From Symsagittifera roscoffensis (Eukaryota > Xenacoelomorpha > Acoela > Convolutidae): a stretch of DNA of 64,000 bases. The DNA is taken from contig NC_087068.1 in assembly GCF_963678635.1 (NCBI RefSeq), forward strand, positions 37,953,436 to 38,017,435, read 5' to 3'. This document shows, one piece after another, positions 27,691 to 37,427 of the stretch (within the stretch, counting starts at the first letter, position 1; every line of letters begins with the position of its first letter). The translations under genes and the position numbers were made by a program. The notes beneath the pieces were generated by a model. That model did not search any database. It was given only the letters and a program-made list of their open reading frames with translations, and had not been told where the DNA came from.

Positions 27691-28593
27691 CATATTTAGG
27701 ACTTAATTGTCTCAAGACTCCATGGAAATACAGGCACAAATACCGTTTTCCAATTCGTTCATAGTCTTCAAACTTGTCTCAGGTCTTCATCCACCATATT
27801 TTGATTAATGATGAAATATTTGGTTTTTTCTCTATCATTTTAACATGTTTTTGTACTTGTCTTAGGATTCCAACAAAACATTAGTAAGAAAGTATGATTT
27901 CATAATATCAACTAGGTACTACAACGCATTTGGTTTTGATAGTCCGTTCAGTATTAAGTCCCATATTTTCTGAAAAATCTGGGCGCTGAAACCGGGCCCA
28001 TGGCTAGTTTTTTCATTTATAGAGAAACATTGGCAATATAAATGCTGGAAGATTTTGCGAGTCTCCATCTAGTGCCAATTGATCGAAACTAGAATGTGAA
28101 TCAAGGTTAGAGAAGAGCATCTAGCCGTCCAATGAACCAATGACATCACTTATCCTTGGTAAGGACCAACGTGTCTTTTCGATTTGAATGTTTAGCTCGC
28201 TATATTCAACTACTATTCTGTCGGGTCCATTTTTTTCTTAGCGAGTGAAGATGGTGCTGCCAATTTTGAGTGATTTGATTCTACTAGTTTGCTTTTTTCT
28301 AAACATTACAATGCTAAACTTTGTATATTGTGAAGTTTAAGCAGATTGCGCAACAAGAACGCTTCCTTTGTCCTTCTTTTGTTCTTTTTTTTTCTGATAA
28401 CTCCGACAAAAATTTAACATATTTAGGACTTAATTGTCTCAAGACTCCATGGAAATACAGGCACAAAATTATGCGCCTTATTATAGTTCTTTTTTCTGTA
28501 TGTCAGCCGAATTGGTTTCGCATCGGCGTTTAATTTGATTTTGTGTTTGATTTTCTCCTAAAGTTCTAGTCTACTCGAAAAATTTTTGCTGAA

Positions 28594-30140
28594 TTGATAA
28601 GGCTTCTAATACTGCGGTTGTTGCTTGCTACTGAAGAGACCGTTCGCCTGAATCTGATTTTTCAAATTGGTGTCATGAGAATTTTGCTGGTCATTATATT
28701 TGTTAATAGCTTGGTTTCGCATGTTTTGTACCTTCAGGCAACCCTCGCATGTTATTTACATTCAGGTAAAAGCCCAAAAGTTAGTCGCTGATACTTTATT
28801 TAAATTTTTATGGCTCCCAGCTTTCTTAATTGCTAATAAGTCCTTATACTTGTCTCAGGTCTTTCCCGACCATATTTTGATTACAAATTCAATTTATAAA
28901 GTGTTTGGTTTTTTATCAACTTAACATGTTTCGGAACTTGTCTCAGGACTCCAACAAAACATAAGTGATAAAGTTTAAGTTGATAATATCAACTAGGTAC
29001 TCCAACGCATTTGGTTTTGATAGTCCGTTCAGTATTAAGTCCCATAATTTCTGAAAACGCCTGGCGCTGAAACCGGGCACATGGGTAGTTTTTTTAATTA
29101 TAGAAAACCATTGGCGTTATAAATGCTGAGAGATTTTGTGAATCTTCATCTAGTTCCATTTGATCGAAACTAGAATGTAAGTCAATGTAAGAGAAGAGCA
29201 CGTAGCCTTCCAATGAACCAATGACATCACTTATCCTTGGTAAAGACCAACGTAACTTTTCGATTTGACTGTTTAACCCTCTATATTCAACTACTATTCT
29301 GTAGGCTCCGTCTTATTCTTGGCGGGTGTAGATGGTGCTGCCCATTTTGAGTGATTTGATTCATTTAGGTTGCTTTTTTCTAACAATTACAATGCCAACC
29401 TTTGTAAGTTGTGGAGTGTAAGCGGATTGCGCAACAAAAACGCTTCCTTTGTCCTTCTTTTGTTCTTTTTTTCTGATCACTCCGACAAAAATTTAACATG
29501 TTTCAGGACTTAATTGTCTCAGGACTCCAAGGAAATACAGGCAGAGAATTGTGCGCCTATCCAGTGCAAAATTTGGCCTCGTAATGTATCTTCCATAAAT
29601 TTTTCCTATTTTTGCGCTTATTATAGTTCATTTTTCTGTATGTCAACCGAATTGGTTTCCCATCGGCGTTTAATTTGATTTTGTGTTTGATTTTCTCCTA
29701 AAGTTCTAGTCTACTCGAAAATTTTTTGCTGAATTGATAAGGCTTCTAATACTGCGGTCGTTGCTTGCTACTAAAGAGACCGTTCGCCTGAATCTGATTT
29801 TTCAAATTGGTGTCATGAGAATTTTGCTGGTCATTATATTTGTTAATAGCTTGGTTTCGCATGTTTTGTACCTTCAGGCAACCCTCGCATGTTATTTACA
29901 TTCAGGTAAAAGCCCAAAAGTTAGTCGCTGATACTTTATTTAAATTTTTTTGGCTCCCAGCTTTCTAAATTGCTAATAAGTCCTTATACTTGTCTCAGGT
30001 CTTTCCCGACCATATTTTGATTACAAATTCAATTTATAAAGTGTTTGGTTTTTTATCAACTTAACATGTTTCAGAACTTGTCTCAGGACTCCAACAAAAC
30101 ATAAGTGATAAAATTTAAGTTGATAATATCAACTAGGTAC
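28594..30140. repeat. Adjacent near-identical satellite units (1,140-bp period)
   Basis: Bases 28594-29000 repeat at 29734-30140 at an offset of 1,140. Bases 29160-29580 repeat again near 30300-30720. This is the youngest single-unit tandem duplication near the right end of the array. Confidence 0.8.
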
Positions 30141-31229
30141 TCCAACGCATTTGGTTTTTGATAGTCCGTTCAGTATAAAGTTCCATAATTCCTGAAAAAT
30201 GTTGGCGCTGAAACCGGGCTCACGGCTAGTTTTTTCATTTATAGAGAACCATTGGCGCTATAAATGTTGAGAGATTTTGTGAGTCTCCATCTAGTGCCCT
30301 TTGATCGAAACTAGAATGTAAATCAAGGTAAGAGAAGAGCACGTAGCCATCCAATGAACCAATGACATCACTTATCCTTGGTAAGGACCAACGTAACTTT
30401 TCGATTTGACTGTTTAACCCTCTATATTCAACTACTATTCTGTAGGCTCCGTCTTATTCTTGGCGGGTGTAGATGGTGCTGCCCATTTTGAGTGATTTGA
30501 TTCATTTAGGTTGCTTTTTTCTAACAATTACAATGCCAACCTTTGTAAGTTGTGGAGTGTAAGCGGATTGCGCAACAAAAACGCTTCCTTTGTCCTTCTT
30601 TTGTTCTTTTTTTCTGATCACTCCGACAAAAATTTAACATGTTTCAGGACTTAATTGTCTCAGGACTCCAAGGAAATACAGGCAGAGAATTGTGCGCCTA
30701 TCCAGGGCAATATTTGGCCTCGTAATGTATCTTCCACAAATTTTTCCTATTTTTGCGATTATTATAGTTCATATTTCTGTATGTCAGCCGAATTATCTTC
30801 GCATCGGCGTTTAATTTGATTTTGTGTTTGATTTTCTCCTTAAGTTCTCAGTCTACTTGAAAAAAGTTAGCTGAAGTGATTTGATTTCTAATACTGTGGT
30901 TGTTACTTGCTACTGAAGAGTCCAATTGATTGTATCTGATTTTTCAAATTGGTGTCACGAGCATTTTGGCTGTCATGATTATTATTAATAGATTGGTTTC
31001 GCGTGTTTTGTAGCTTCAGGTAAAAGTTCAGGTAGTTCAAGTAGTTCAGGTAAAAGCCCAAAAGTTAGTCGCTGATACTTTATTAAAATTTTTATGGCTC
31101 CCAGCTTTCTAAATTGCTAATAAGTCCTTACACTTGTCTCAGGTCTTTCCCGACCATATTTTGATTACAAATTCAATTTATAAAGTGTTTGGTTTTTTAT
31201 CAATTTAACATGTTTCAGAACTTGTCTCA

Positions 31230-31759
31230 GGACTCCAACAGAACATAAGTGAGAAAGTTTAGGTTCATAATATCAACTAGGTACTCCAACGCAATTGGTT
31301 TTGGTAGTCCGTTCAGTATTAAGTCCCATAATTTCTGAAAACGCCTGGCGCTGAAACCGGGCACATGGGTAGTTTTTTTAATTATAGAAAACCATTGGCG
31401 TTATAAATACTGAGAGATGTTGTAAATCTCCATCTAGTTCCATTTGATTGAAACTAGAATGTAAGTCAATGTTAAAGAAGAGCATGTAGCCGTCCAATGA
31501 ACCAATGACATCACTTATCCTTGGTAAGTACCAGCTTGTCTTTTCGATTTGACTGGTTAGCCCTCTATATTCAACTACTATTCTGTCGGGTCTGTTTTTT
31601 TCTTAGCGATTGTAGATGGTGCTGCCAATTTTGAGTGATTTGATTTTACTAGTTTGCTTTTTTCTAAACATTACAATGCCAAACTTTGTATTTTGTGAAG
31701 TGTGGGCGGATTCCGCAACAAGAACGCTTCCTTTGTCCTTCTTTTGTTCTTCTTTTTTT
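31230..31759. repeat. Last standard satellite unit, abruptly truncated
   Basis: Copy of 27150-27690. At about 31759 the poly-pyrimidine stretch ttcttctttttttc passes directly into an older, more diverged unit (ccaagaacagtttgg). This marks the border between the homogenised array and its diverged flank. Confidence 0.78.
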
Positions 31760-32575
31760 CCAAGAACAGTTTGGTCTCGTAATTCATCTTCCACGATTTT
31801 TTTTCCTAGTTCAAACGTCTGTATGTCCACGGGAATGATTTTCCATCAGCGTTTAATTTGATTTTGTGTTTGATTTCATCCTAAATTTCTCGTTGCTTGT
31901 TTGTTGCCAAAGATTCCGCTTAGCTGACTTTGATTTTTCAAATCGGTGTTTTGAGCATTTCAGCTGTCTTGATATTTGTTAATAGCTTCAATTTGCAGGT
32001 TAAGTATATTCAAGTAACCTTTTTCTTGGCTTAAGCTTATAAGTGAGCCAGATGCAAGTAGTCCAATTTTTCTTTGAACTCCTCTAGGCCTTCAATTAAA
32101 GGATGGTACTGTTTTCATACTTGACGACGACTTCTACTAGCTTTTCATCTCTGCTGTGTAATTCTCTTTGCTGTTGAAAAGTTTTGGTCACCGGTCGTTG
32201 TTTGTGCTGAGAAGGCGTAGCCCGGGCTGATGTTTCGCAAGGTACAACAGTTGTTTGCCAACATTTAGAAAAAAAAATTCATCTATCATGAAATCCAAAC
32301 CAAGAAGGCAGATCAAGCAACATTTATCTGCTGTTATCAAAAACTGTTGCTTCGGATTTTGCTTTTAATTGGCTTTTTTTGTACACATTATCAATTATCT
32401 ACAATGCCGAATTATTAGCCGCTGAAACTTGACTATAAGAATTTATGCTTCTCAGCTTTCCAAGTCGTTCGTAAAAGTCAAAACTAATGAGTGTTATGCT
32501 AATGCCGCTGTCTAACACTCCCGTCTCCAATCAATATGTCGTTAAATTGTGATTGGACTTTGAAGCAATTGTTTT
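31760..32575. repeat. Older, longer satellite unit at the array border (copy A)
   Basis: A diverged unit that aligns along its length with 33640-34460 (offset about 1,880). Shared stretches include gcaagtagtccaatttc, aaatccaaaccaagaaggcag, ttatcaaaaactg and the gccgctgaaacttgactataag marker. Relative to the 1.14-kb satellite it contains an extra block of about 370 bp (about 32030-32400) between the pol linker and the marker. It appears to be the ancestral form of the unit. Confidence 0.75.
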
Positions 32576-32580
32576 TTTTG

Positions 32581-33500
32581 GTGTTTTCAGTGTTCTTATG
32601 GCGTGTTTATTGGCTCAATTTACGTCTTGCTGCTTTTGTGTCAAAATGGTCCCCATACCAGTTCTTGACGCGCGCGTTGAAAGGGTGTATGTATCTTCAT
32701 TGTTTCATTGTTGAGGTATCCCAATATTGGTGCTTGCTGCAAGTTTTCTTTCAGTTTCTTCGAAGATTTTTTGCGAGCTTGCATATGAATGTTTTTTTTT
32801 CCAACTTTTATCACAGTTTTTGTGAAATTGTTGACTTGTGTTTCCAAACTCTTCAAAAAATTTACCTAATGTTTTCTAATGCCGCCCGCAGTTGTTTAAT
32901 TTTTGAAGGCTTACTCATGTGCCTAACAGCATTTAATTTTTGCAGATCAATTTCGGCGCCGTTGGCAGACACAAAATGCTCTAAAAAATAATTTTTCCTA
33001 TAAAAGAATCTGGATTCTGATTCCTGGATTTTGTTCCATCTTCCTTCAGCCGACACAGTATAAGATTCAACTTCTCTAGATTGTTCCTTAATTATTCTAC
33101 CAAAGATGAAAAGATCGCCTAGGTACTCCAACGCGTTTTGTTCTGATAATCCGCTCAGTTTTAAGTGTGAACTTTTTGAATTGCTCATGGCGCTGAAACA
33201 GGGCCCATGGGTAGTCTTTCTACTTATCGAGACCCACAGAGGCGTTATTAGAGCTGTGAGATTTTATGAGTCTACTTTTAATGCCACTTGAATAAAACCA
33301 GAAGTTGAATCAATCTTAGGGAAGAACATGTAGCCTGCCAATGAATCACTGACAAGGTTTTCTCTGGTAGGGACCAGCTTGTGTTTTCGATCTGATTGCT
33401 TAGCGCTATACTATCAACTACTAATCTCTGGGGTCCGTCTTTATTTTGTTAGCCAGTATAAATGGGGCTGCCCAATTCGAGTGATTTGAATTAGCTGAGT
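32581..33500 (-). pseudogene. Ty3/Gypsy pol relic: RT palm, connection and RNase H start
   Basis: Read on the - strand from 33,500 down to 32,581. Diverged RT palm sequence matches the satellite. It is followed by ALEYLGDLFIFGRIIKEQ (33,110 region), the counterpart of the YxDDIxIFS motif with the first Asp changed to Gly. Next comes FLEHFVSANGAEIDLQKLNAV and SKIKQLRAAL, the connection segment (usual form FLGHxVSxxGIxxDPxKIxAI). After a frame shift, SKKLKENLQQAPILGYLN marks the start of the RNase H domain (family form LKxALxxAPILxYPD). A further shift leads to a DTKAARRKLSQ stretch where TDASxxGxGAVLSQ is expected. At least two frameshifts and the damaged catalytic site make it inactive. Only this border unit keeps the connection and RNase H; the 1.14-kb units have lost them. 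Confidence 0.72.
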
Positions 33501-33639
33501 TGCTTTTTCTATTTGGGTGTTTTGTGAATTGTTACCGGAAAAATATGAACATGTTTCAGGACTTATCTCAGGCACCCAAGAACATAGAGGCCCAAAATTG
33601 TTTGCCTATCTAGCGCACAAATTGCCCTCGTAATGAATT

Positions 33640-34460
33640 TTCCATATTTTTTTCTTAATTTCTTTAGTTCAAGTTTCTGTATGTCAGCCTGAATGGTTTT
33701 GCATCAGCCTTAACTTTGATTTTTCTGTTTGATTTCACCCTAAATTTCTTGTTGCTTTTAGTTGCTTGCTACTAAGGAGTCCGCTTGGTTGAATTTGATT
33801 TTTCAAATCGGTGTATTGAGCATTGTTGCGGTCATGATAATTGTTAATAGCTTCGTTTCGATTTTAAATTCCTTCAGGTAACCTTTTCCTTGGCTTACAC
33901 TTTTCAGTTAATCAGGTGCAAGTAGTCCAATTTCCGCATTTTATTCCTCTATGTCCTCCATTAAACCTTCTTGGCTACTAATTATGCTACCGTTTTCATA
34001 ACTGATGAGGAATTCTACTATTTTTCTGTTTCTGCTGGGTATTCATGTTTTTCTTTCTGCTGTTGCAAAATCTGAAAATCGGTTGTTGTTTGTGATGATA
34101 TAATTAACGCTGTCTGATATTTCATAAGGTACAGAAATGGTTAAGAGTACACTTTCTTTTTATTATAAAATCCAAACCAGGAAGGCAGAACAAGCAATTA
34201 TACACCGTTATCAAAAACTCCGGAGCAATCGCTTCAGATTTTGATTTCAGCTAGGTTTTTATGTACCCACTGTCAATTATCTTCAACGGCGAAATTTTAG
34301 GGCTGATGTTTGACTATAAGTTGTTATGCTTTCCAGCTTTCCAAGTCATTCAGTAATGTCAAAACTAATGAGCGAATTGCTTACCCCGCTGTCTAACAGT
34401 CCCGTTACCAAAATGCCGTTTAATTGTAAGTCCACATTGAAACAATAAGCAATTGGTTTT
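33640..34460. repeat. Older, longer satellite unit at the array border (copy B)
   Basis: Second diverged long unit, homologous to 31760-32575 over about 800 bp. Its left part holds a decayed pol linker (- strand DLKNQIQ, LLSSKQ). Its right end continues into the gag-like relic rather than into an RNase H segment, so it is the outermost repeat unit on this side. Confidence 0.72.
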
Positions 34461-34962
34461 TGCTCGATCTCTTGAACACTGCTGTCCCTTCGAATGCCAT
34501 TGCTCTGGGTAATGTTTCACTATCGACCGACGTCTGTTGAACAAGTCTGTTCACCGAGTTTATTAGGATGTCTGCTTCATCCCTCCTTTTCGCTACGTTT
34601 CGCGGCGTTTGTGCTCCTTTCTCAGTTCTAAAGACAATTTCCAGGTCCTTGTCCCCGTTCTTCATGTCCTTGTCCCCGTTCCTAGGAGAGAGTCCAAGTA
34701 AAAATCCCTCTCTTTAGCAATCACGATCTTCATGTCCTAGTCGTTCTTGACTGTGATGGATCCCTCAAAAAACTGGAAAAACTAAGTGATCCCGTTTGTC
34801 TTTGAACTCGTCTGGGTACGCCGTCAGCGCCAATTGTTGCAAATACACAAAAGTCGTTTGAATTTTAATCTTCCTGCTGCACGCAAGCGGTCCTCGAAAC
34901 ACTACAAATTTAAGGCCTTCAACAAGCTTTAATGATCTCATCATAGCTATCTCTAGTGGCAT
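34420..34962 (-). pseudogene. Gag-like relic of the source Ty3/Gypsy element
   Basis: Two - strand frames in series, 34962-34765 and 34665-34420. The first contains TTFVYLQQLALTAYPDEF followed by KDKRDHLVFPVF. This is the capsid-region pattern of Ty3/Gypsy gag proteins, where an LxxLAxxAYPD...R..L....F motif is typical. The second (RNVAKRRDEADILINSVNRL) is compatible with the following capsid and spacer part but has no zinc knuckle that I can see. The position upstream of the pol relic on the same strand fits gag-pol order. Stop codons separate the parts. No LTR, primer-binding site or protease was recognised between 34,000 and 36,000. Confidence 0.5.
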
Positions 34963-36030
34963 TTCAAAGGGTACGATAAAAATTAATTGTAGGTTTTTGC
35001 AATCTTAACACGAAATAAAGCGGCCGTTCATCTGTTTCGGTTCCTTTTACTGTCTTTTTCCATTTTTTTTATTGGATTAAAATCTCAAGTAGGATAAATA
35101 GTTTGTGAAATTGTTAGAACCGGTGAACGCCTCCCATAATAGCATCTCTAAGTCCATTGTCATCCTTAACCCTCGCTCTACTCAATTATTATTTAAGTTG
35201 TTTATATAGTTGAAACTTTTTAGGCACCCTCCACTGATTTAAGCTGGGAATAAATTTGTCCAAGTACTTTTTCATTTAAAAAATATTCACGAAATCAAAG
35301 AAATTATCGACAATTTTTTTTTGATTTTCGCGATAAAACTCAACGTTATATTTGAAAAATTTTCAACGCTCTTTTTGATATTTCGTTTCTTTTTTTGAAA
35401 CTCTTGTTCTTTCTGACTCCGCTTTCGCTGTTGCCACCGAGGTACGATGCGAGTATCTAGCAACTGCTAAATTGGAAGTGAACAATTTCAATTCCAATAG
35501 TTTAATCACCTCTCTATATCAAACATCTTGAAGTAGTCACAGTTGATTTCAGAAACTCTATTTGACCAAGTAAATTTTGAAAATTATGTTCGGTTATTAA
35601 TGAGTGATCGTCATTTGGTTTTGGCAGATTCAAATCTTTTTCTGATTGTCCACGGTTTTCCCGCTTTCCTCTGTAGTATCGCTAATGTTAACTGAGCAAA
35701 ATTGGAGATCCTCTCAACTTTGTTTCTATATGCTTGTCATATGATCTTGACAATTGCATATATCAATTTTTTACCACAAGGCAATTCGTTTGTATTTGTG
35801 TCAATAATGTAACTTAATGCTGTCAGTTATCAGGAATCATAAACCTCAAGTAAGTTCAAGTTCTAGCCTTGACTTTTCTTTAACAACGCTTCTGATTCCC
35901 CACGGTTGTATTTTTACCAAAATGATTTGTTGAATCCACGTTTCTTTTCGGTCTGATATGTTGTGACCTGTATTGTATCATACCCAGAACCTTGATTTGA
36001 TAAGATTTTTTTGAGGACTCTTGACAGACT
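34963..36030. other. AT-rich stretch, nothing recognised
   Basis: No frame of note, no tandem repeat and no terminal repeat that I can see. It could hold the remains of the 5' LTR of the Gypsy relic, but no matching second copy exists in the window to test this. Confidence 0.4.
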
Positions 36031-36032
36031 CA

Positions 36033-36535
36033 TCAACATGAAAGTCAACAAGAGCCTTGGCAAGTACCTACATCAAGGTGGTACTGGTAATACAGACACA
36101 ACACCCATCATGGCGGTGCAGTACCGAGGGGCATTGAAATTCTAAAAATTGCAAAAACAGGTGCAAAACACAATCAAGGCACCAAATGTTTTCAGCAACA
36201 GAAAGCTGAAAACCTACCTACCATCCTTAAAGTTTTCCTATTTGGGTAAGCTAAAATCAAAATTGCTTTACAAGATTTCATGTTGTTGATGCAACTCTAC
36301 CTATCTTGGCCAAACGTTTCGACATCTAGCCACTAAAAATGGCGCTTACCGATAAGAGGACTCACATGTAGGACAACTACAGCAGGATTGTCATGGGATG
36401 TTATAGACCAAGCTAACACCAACGTCAAGCTACTGAAGTTAAAAGCACTTCACATCTGGAAAAAAAGACTGATATAAACAGGCCCAATGTGTTCAGGAAG
36501 AGAGATTGAAACTTAAATTTTAGTTCCGAACAGAC
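36033..36535 (+). pseudogene. Decayed Penelope-like element, ORF2 C-terminus with GIY-YIG remnant
   Basis: Several short frames in sequence match the C-terminal third of the Penelope-like ORF2 at 46,550-47,042. MAVQYRG aligns with MVQYRGNQ. NVFSNRKLKTYLPSLK aligns with VVFTTRKLQSCLPSLK. STYLGQTFRHLATK (after a frame change) aligns with STYVGQTVRHLTTR, the core of the GIY-YIG endonuclease. LSWDVIDQANTNVKLLKLKALHIWKK aligns with the final SWEIIDRSNNQTKLLTLEAIHIRKE region. Stops and frameshifts show an old, dead copy. Confidence 0.75.
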
Positions 36536-37427
36536 AATGCGATAAACATCGATATTATTAAATCAAAATAACGACATATCGATGTTCGATACAAATACTG
36601 ATATTTTCGAAAGGCAGTTTTCGATAGAAATCATGATAATGATATTTTTGACACGGTAATAATGAATGCTTCATGAAAATGTAAAATATTGTGTTTTTTT
36701 TTGATATTTTTGATACTGTCGTGTTCTAAATTTCGAATTTCGGAACATCACTAAACTCTAATATGTGTTTTTTATTAATGAATTTTTTTTGTGTTCGTTA
36801 TTTGCTGCTCCTCAGTTGTTTAAGTGATTCTTAAGAATTATTCCCGAATTTCAATTGACTATTTGGTAATGGAGAGCGAGTTTTCGTTTTTGAGCAAAAA
36901 AATTGGTATTCGATATTTTAAGTCAAATATCGAAGAATAATGTTATATTGATACTGCCATGATTTTAATATTCGTTATTGACATACTACGATATATCGAA
37001 TTCCCTGGTTCTGAAAATGAAGCTTCGTCTAATAGAAAAAATAGATAAAATTTGAAATAAAAAAATGACATGTTTCGAAATTGGAAAATGAGACGAATCG
37101 AAAAATTGGAAAAAATAAATAATGGAATATCTCTGAACCTTAAGTCTGATGATATAATCAAAAAATTCTTTCGGCGCGAGTTTCGAATTTGCAAACTTCT
37201 GTTTTGTTGAATTTTTCTTTTTTAATGCCCATTGTACTAGGATACTTTTATGATCGACAATCATTTTATAAGCTTAATAGTTTTAAAACGGATGATCCAC
37301 AAAAAAATAAATTAAAAAAGGGGCCCTTCCGTTTAGGTACGGTCGTGTACAAGCTGGATAGGGCCCATATCAGCATTTTATAAATACATCAATAATCAAT
37401 TTTCCGGGATTTAAGTCAAGTCAGCGT
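36536..37427. other. AT-rich unique-looking DNA
   Basis: Contains many cgatatt and ttcgata-like words (36,540-37,010) but no regular period. No gene or element was recognised. Confidence 0.4.

Larger units (their letters stand above)
1..31759. repeat. Retroelement-derived satellite array, unit about 1.14 kb
   Basis: A tandem array of about 28-30 units in the same orientation. The marker agccgctgatacttgat or a close variant recurs near 1, 1151, 2293, 4466, 5616, 6731, 8549, 9706, 10850, 11235, 12380, 13818, 14518, 15647, 16678, 17543, 18680, 19810, 20542, 21670, 23545, 24678, 25806, 26960, 28769, 29909 and 31052. Units near 3450, 7520, 22813 and 27740 have lost it by deletion. Complete units are 1130-1160 bp. 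On the - strand each unit encodes a broken Ty3/Gypsy-like pol segment: linker before RT, RT palm, damaged YxDD. The + strand reading frames are antisense shadows. Identity between units varies from near-complete (recent blocks) to moderate. The array continues off the left edge, so its size is unknown. A centromeric or heterochromatic location is possible but not shown. Confidence 0.95.

Noticed and set aside
1-31759. CRISPR array
   Set aside because: The repeats are over 1 kb with no spacer pattern, the genome is eukaryotic, and no cas-like gene is present.
8087-31861. Many short + strand open frames in the satellite (for example the repeated 65-residue frames near 9529, 10673, 16501, 19634 and 25630)
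   Set aside because: They are antisense to the pol relic, vary by frameshift between units, have no recognisable domains and exist only because the units are near-identical. The hydrophobic look comes from T-rich codons.
32536-32991. 151-residue + strand frame
   Set aside because: It is antisense to the RNase H and connection relic, which has recognisable motifs on the - strand.
36943-37264. Short hydrophobic - strand frames
   Set aside because: AT-rich background; there is no motif or codon pattern and they overlap each other.
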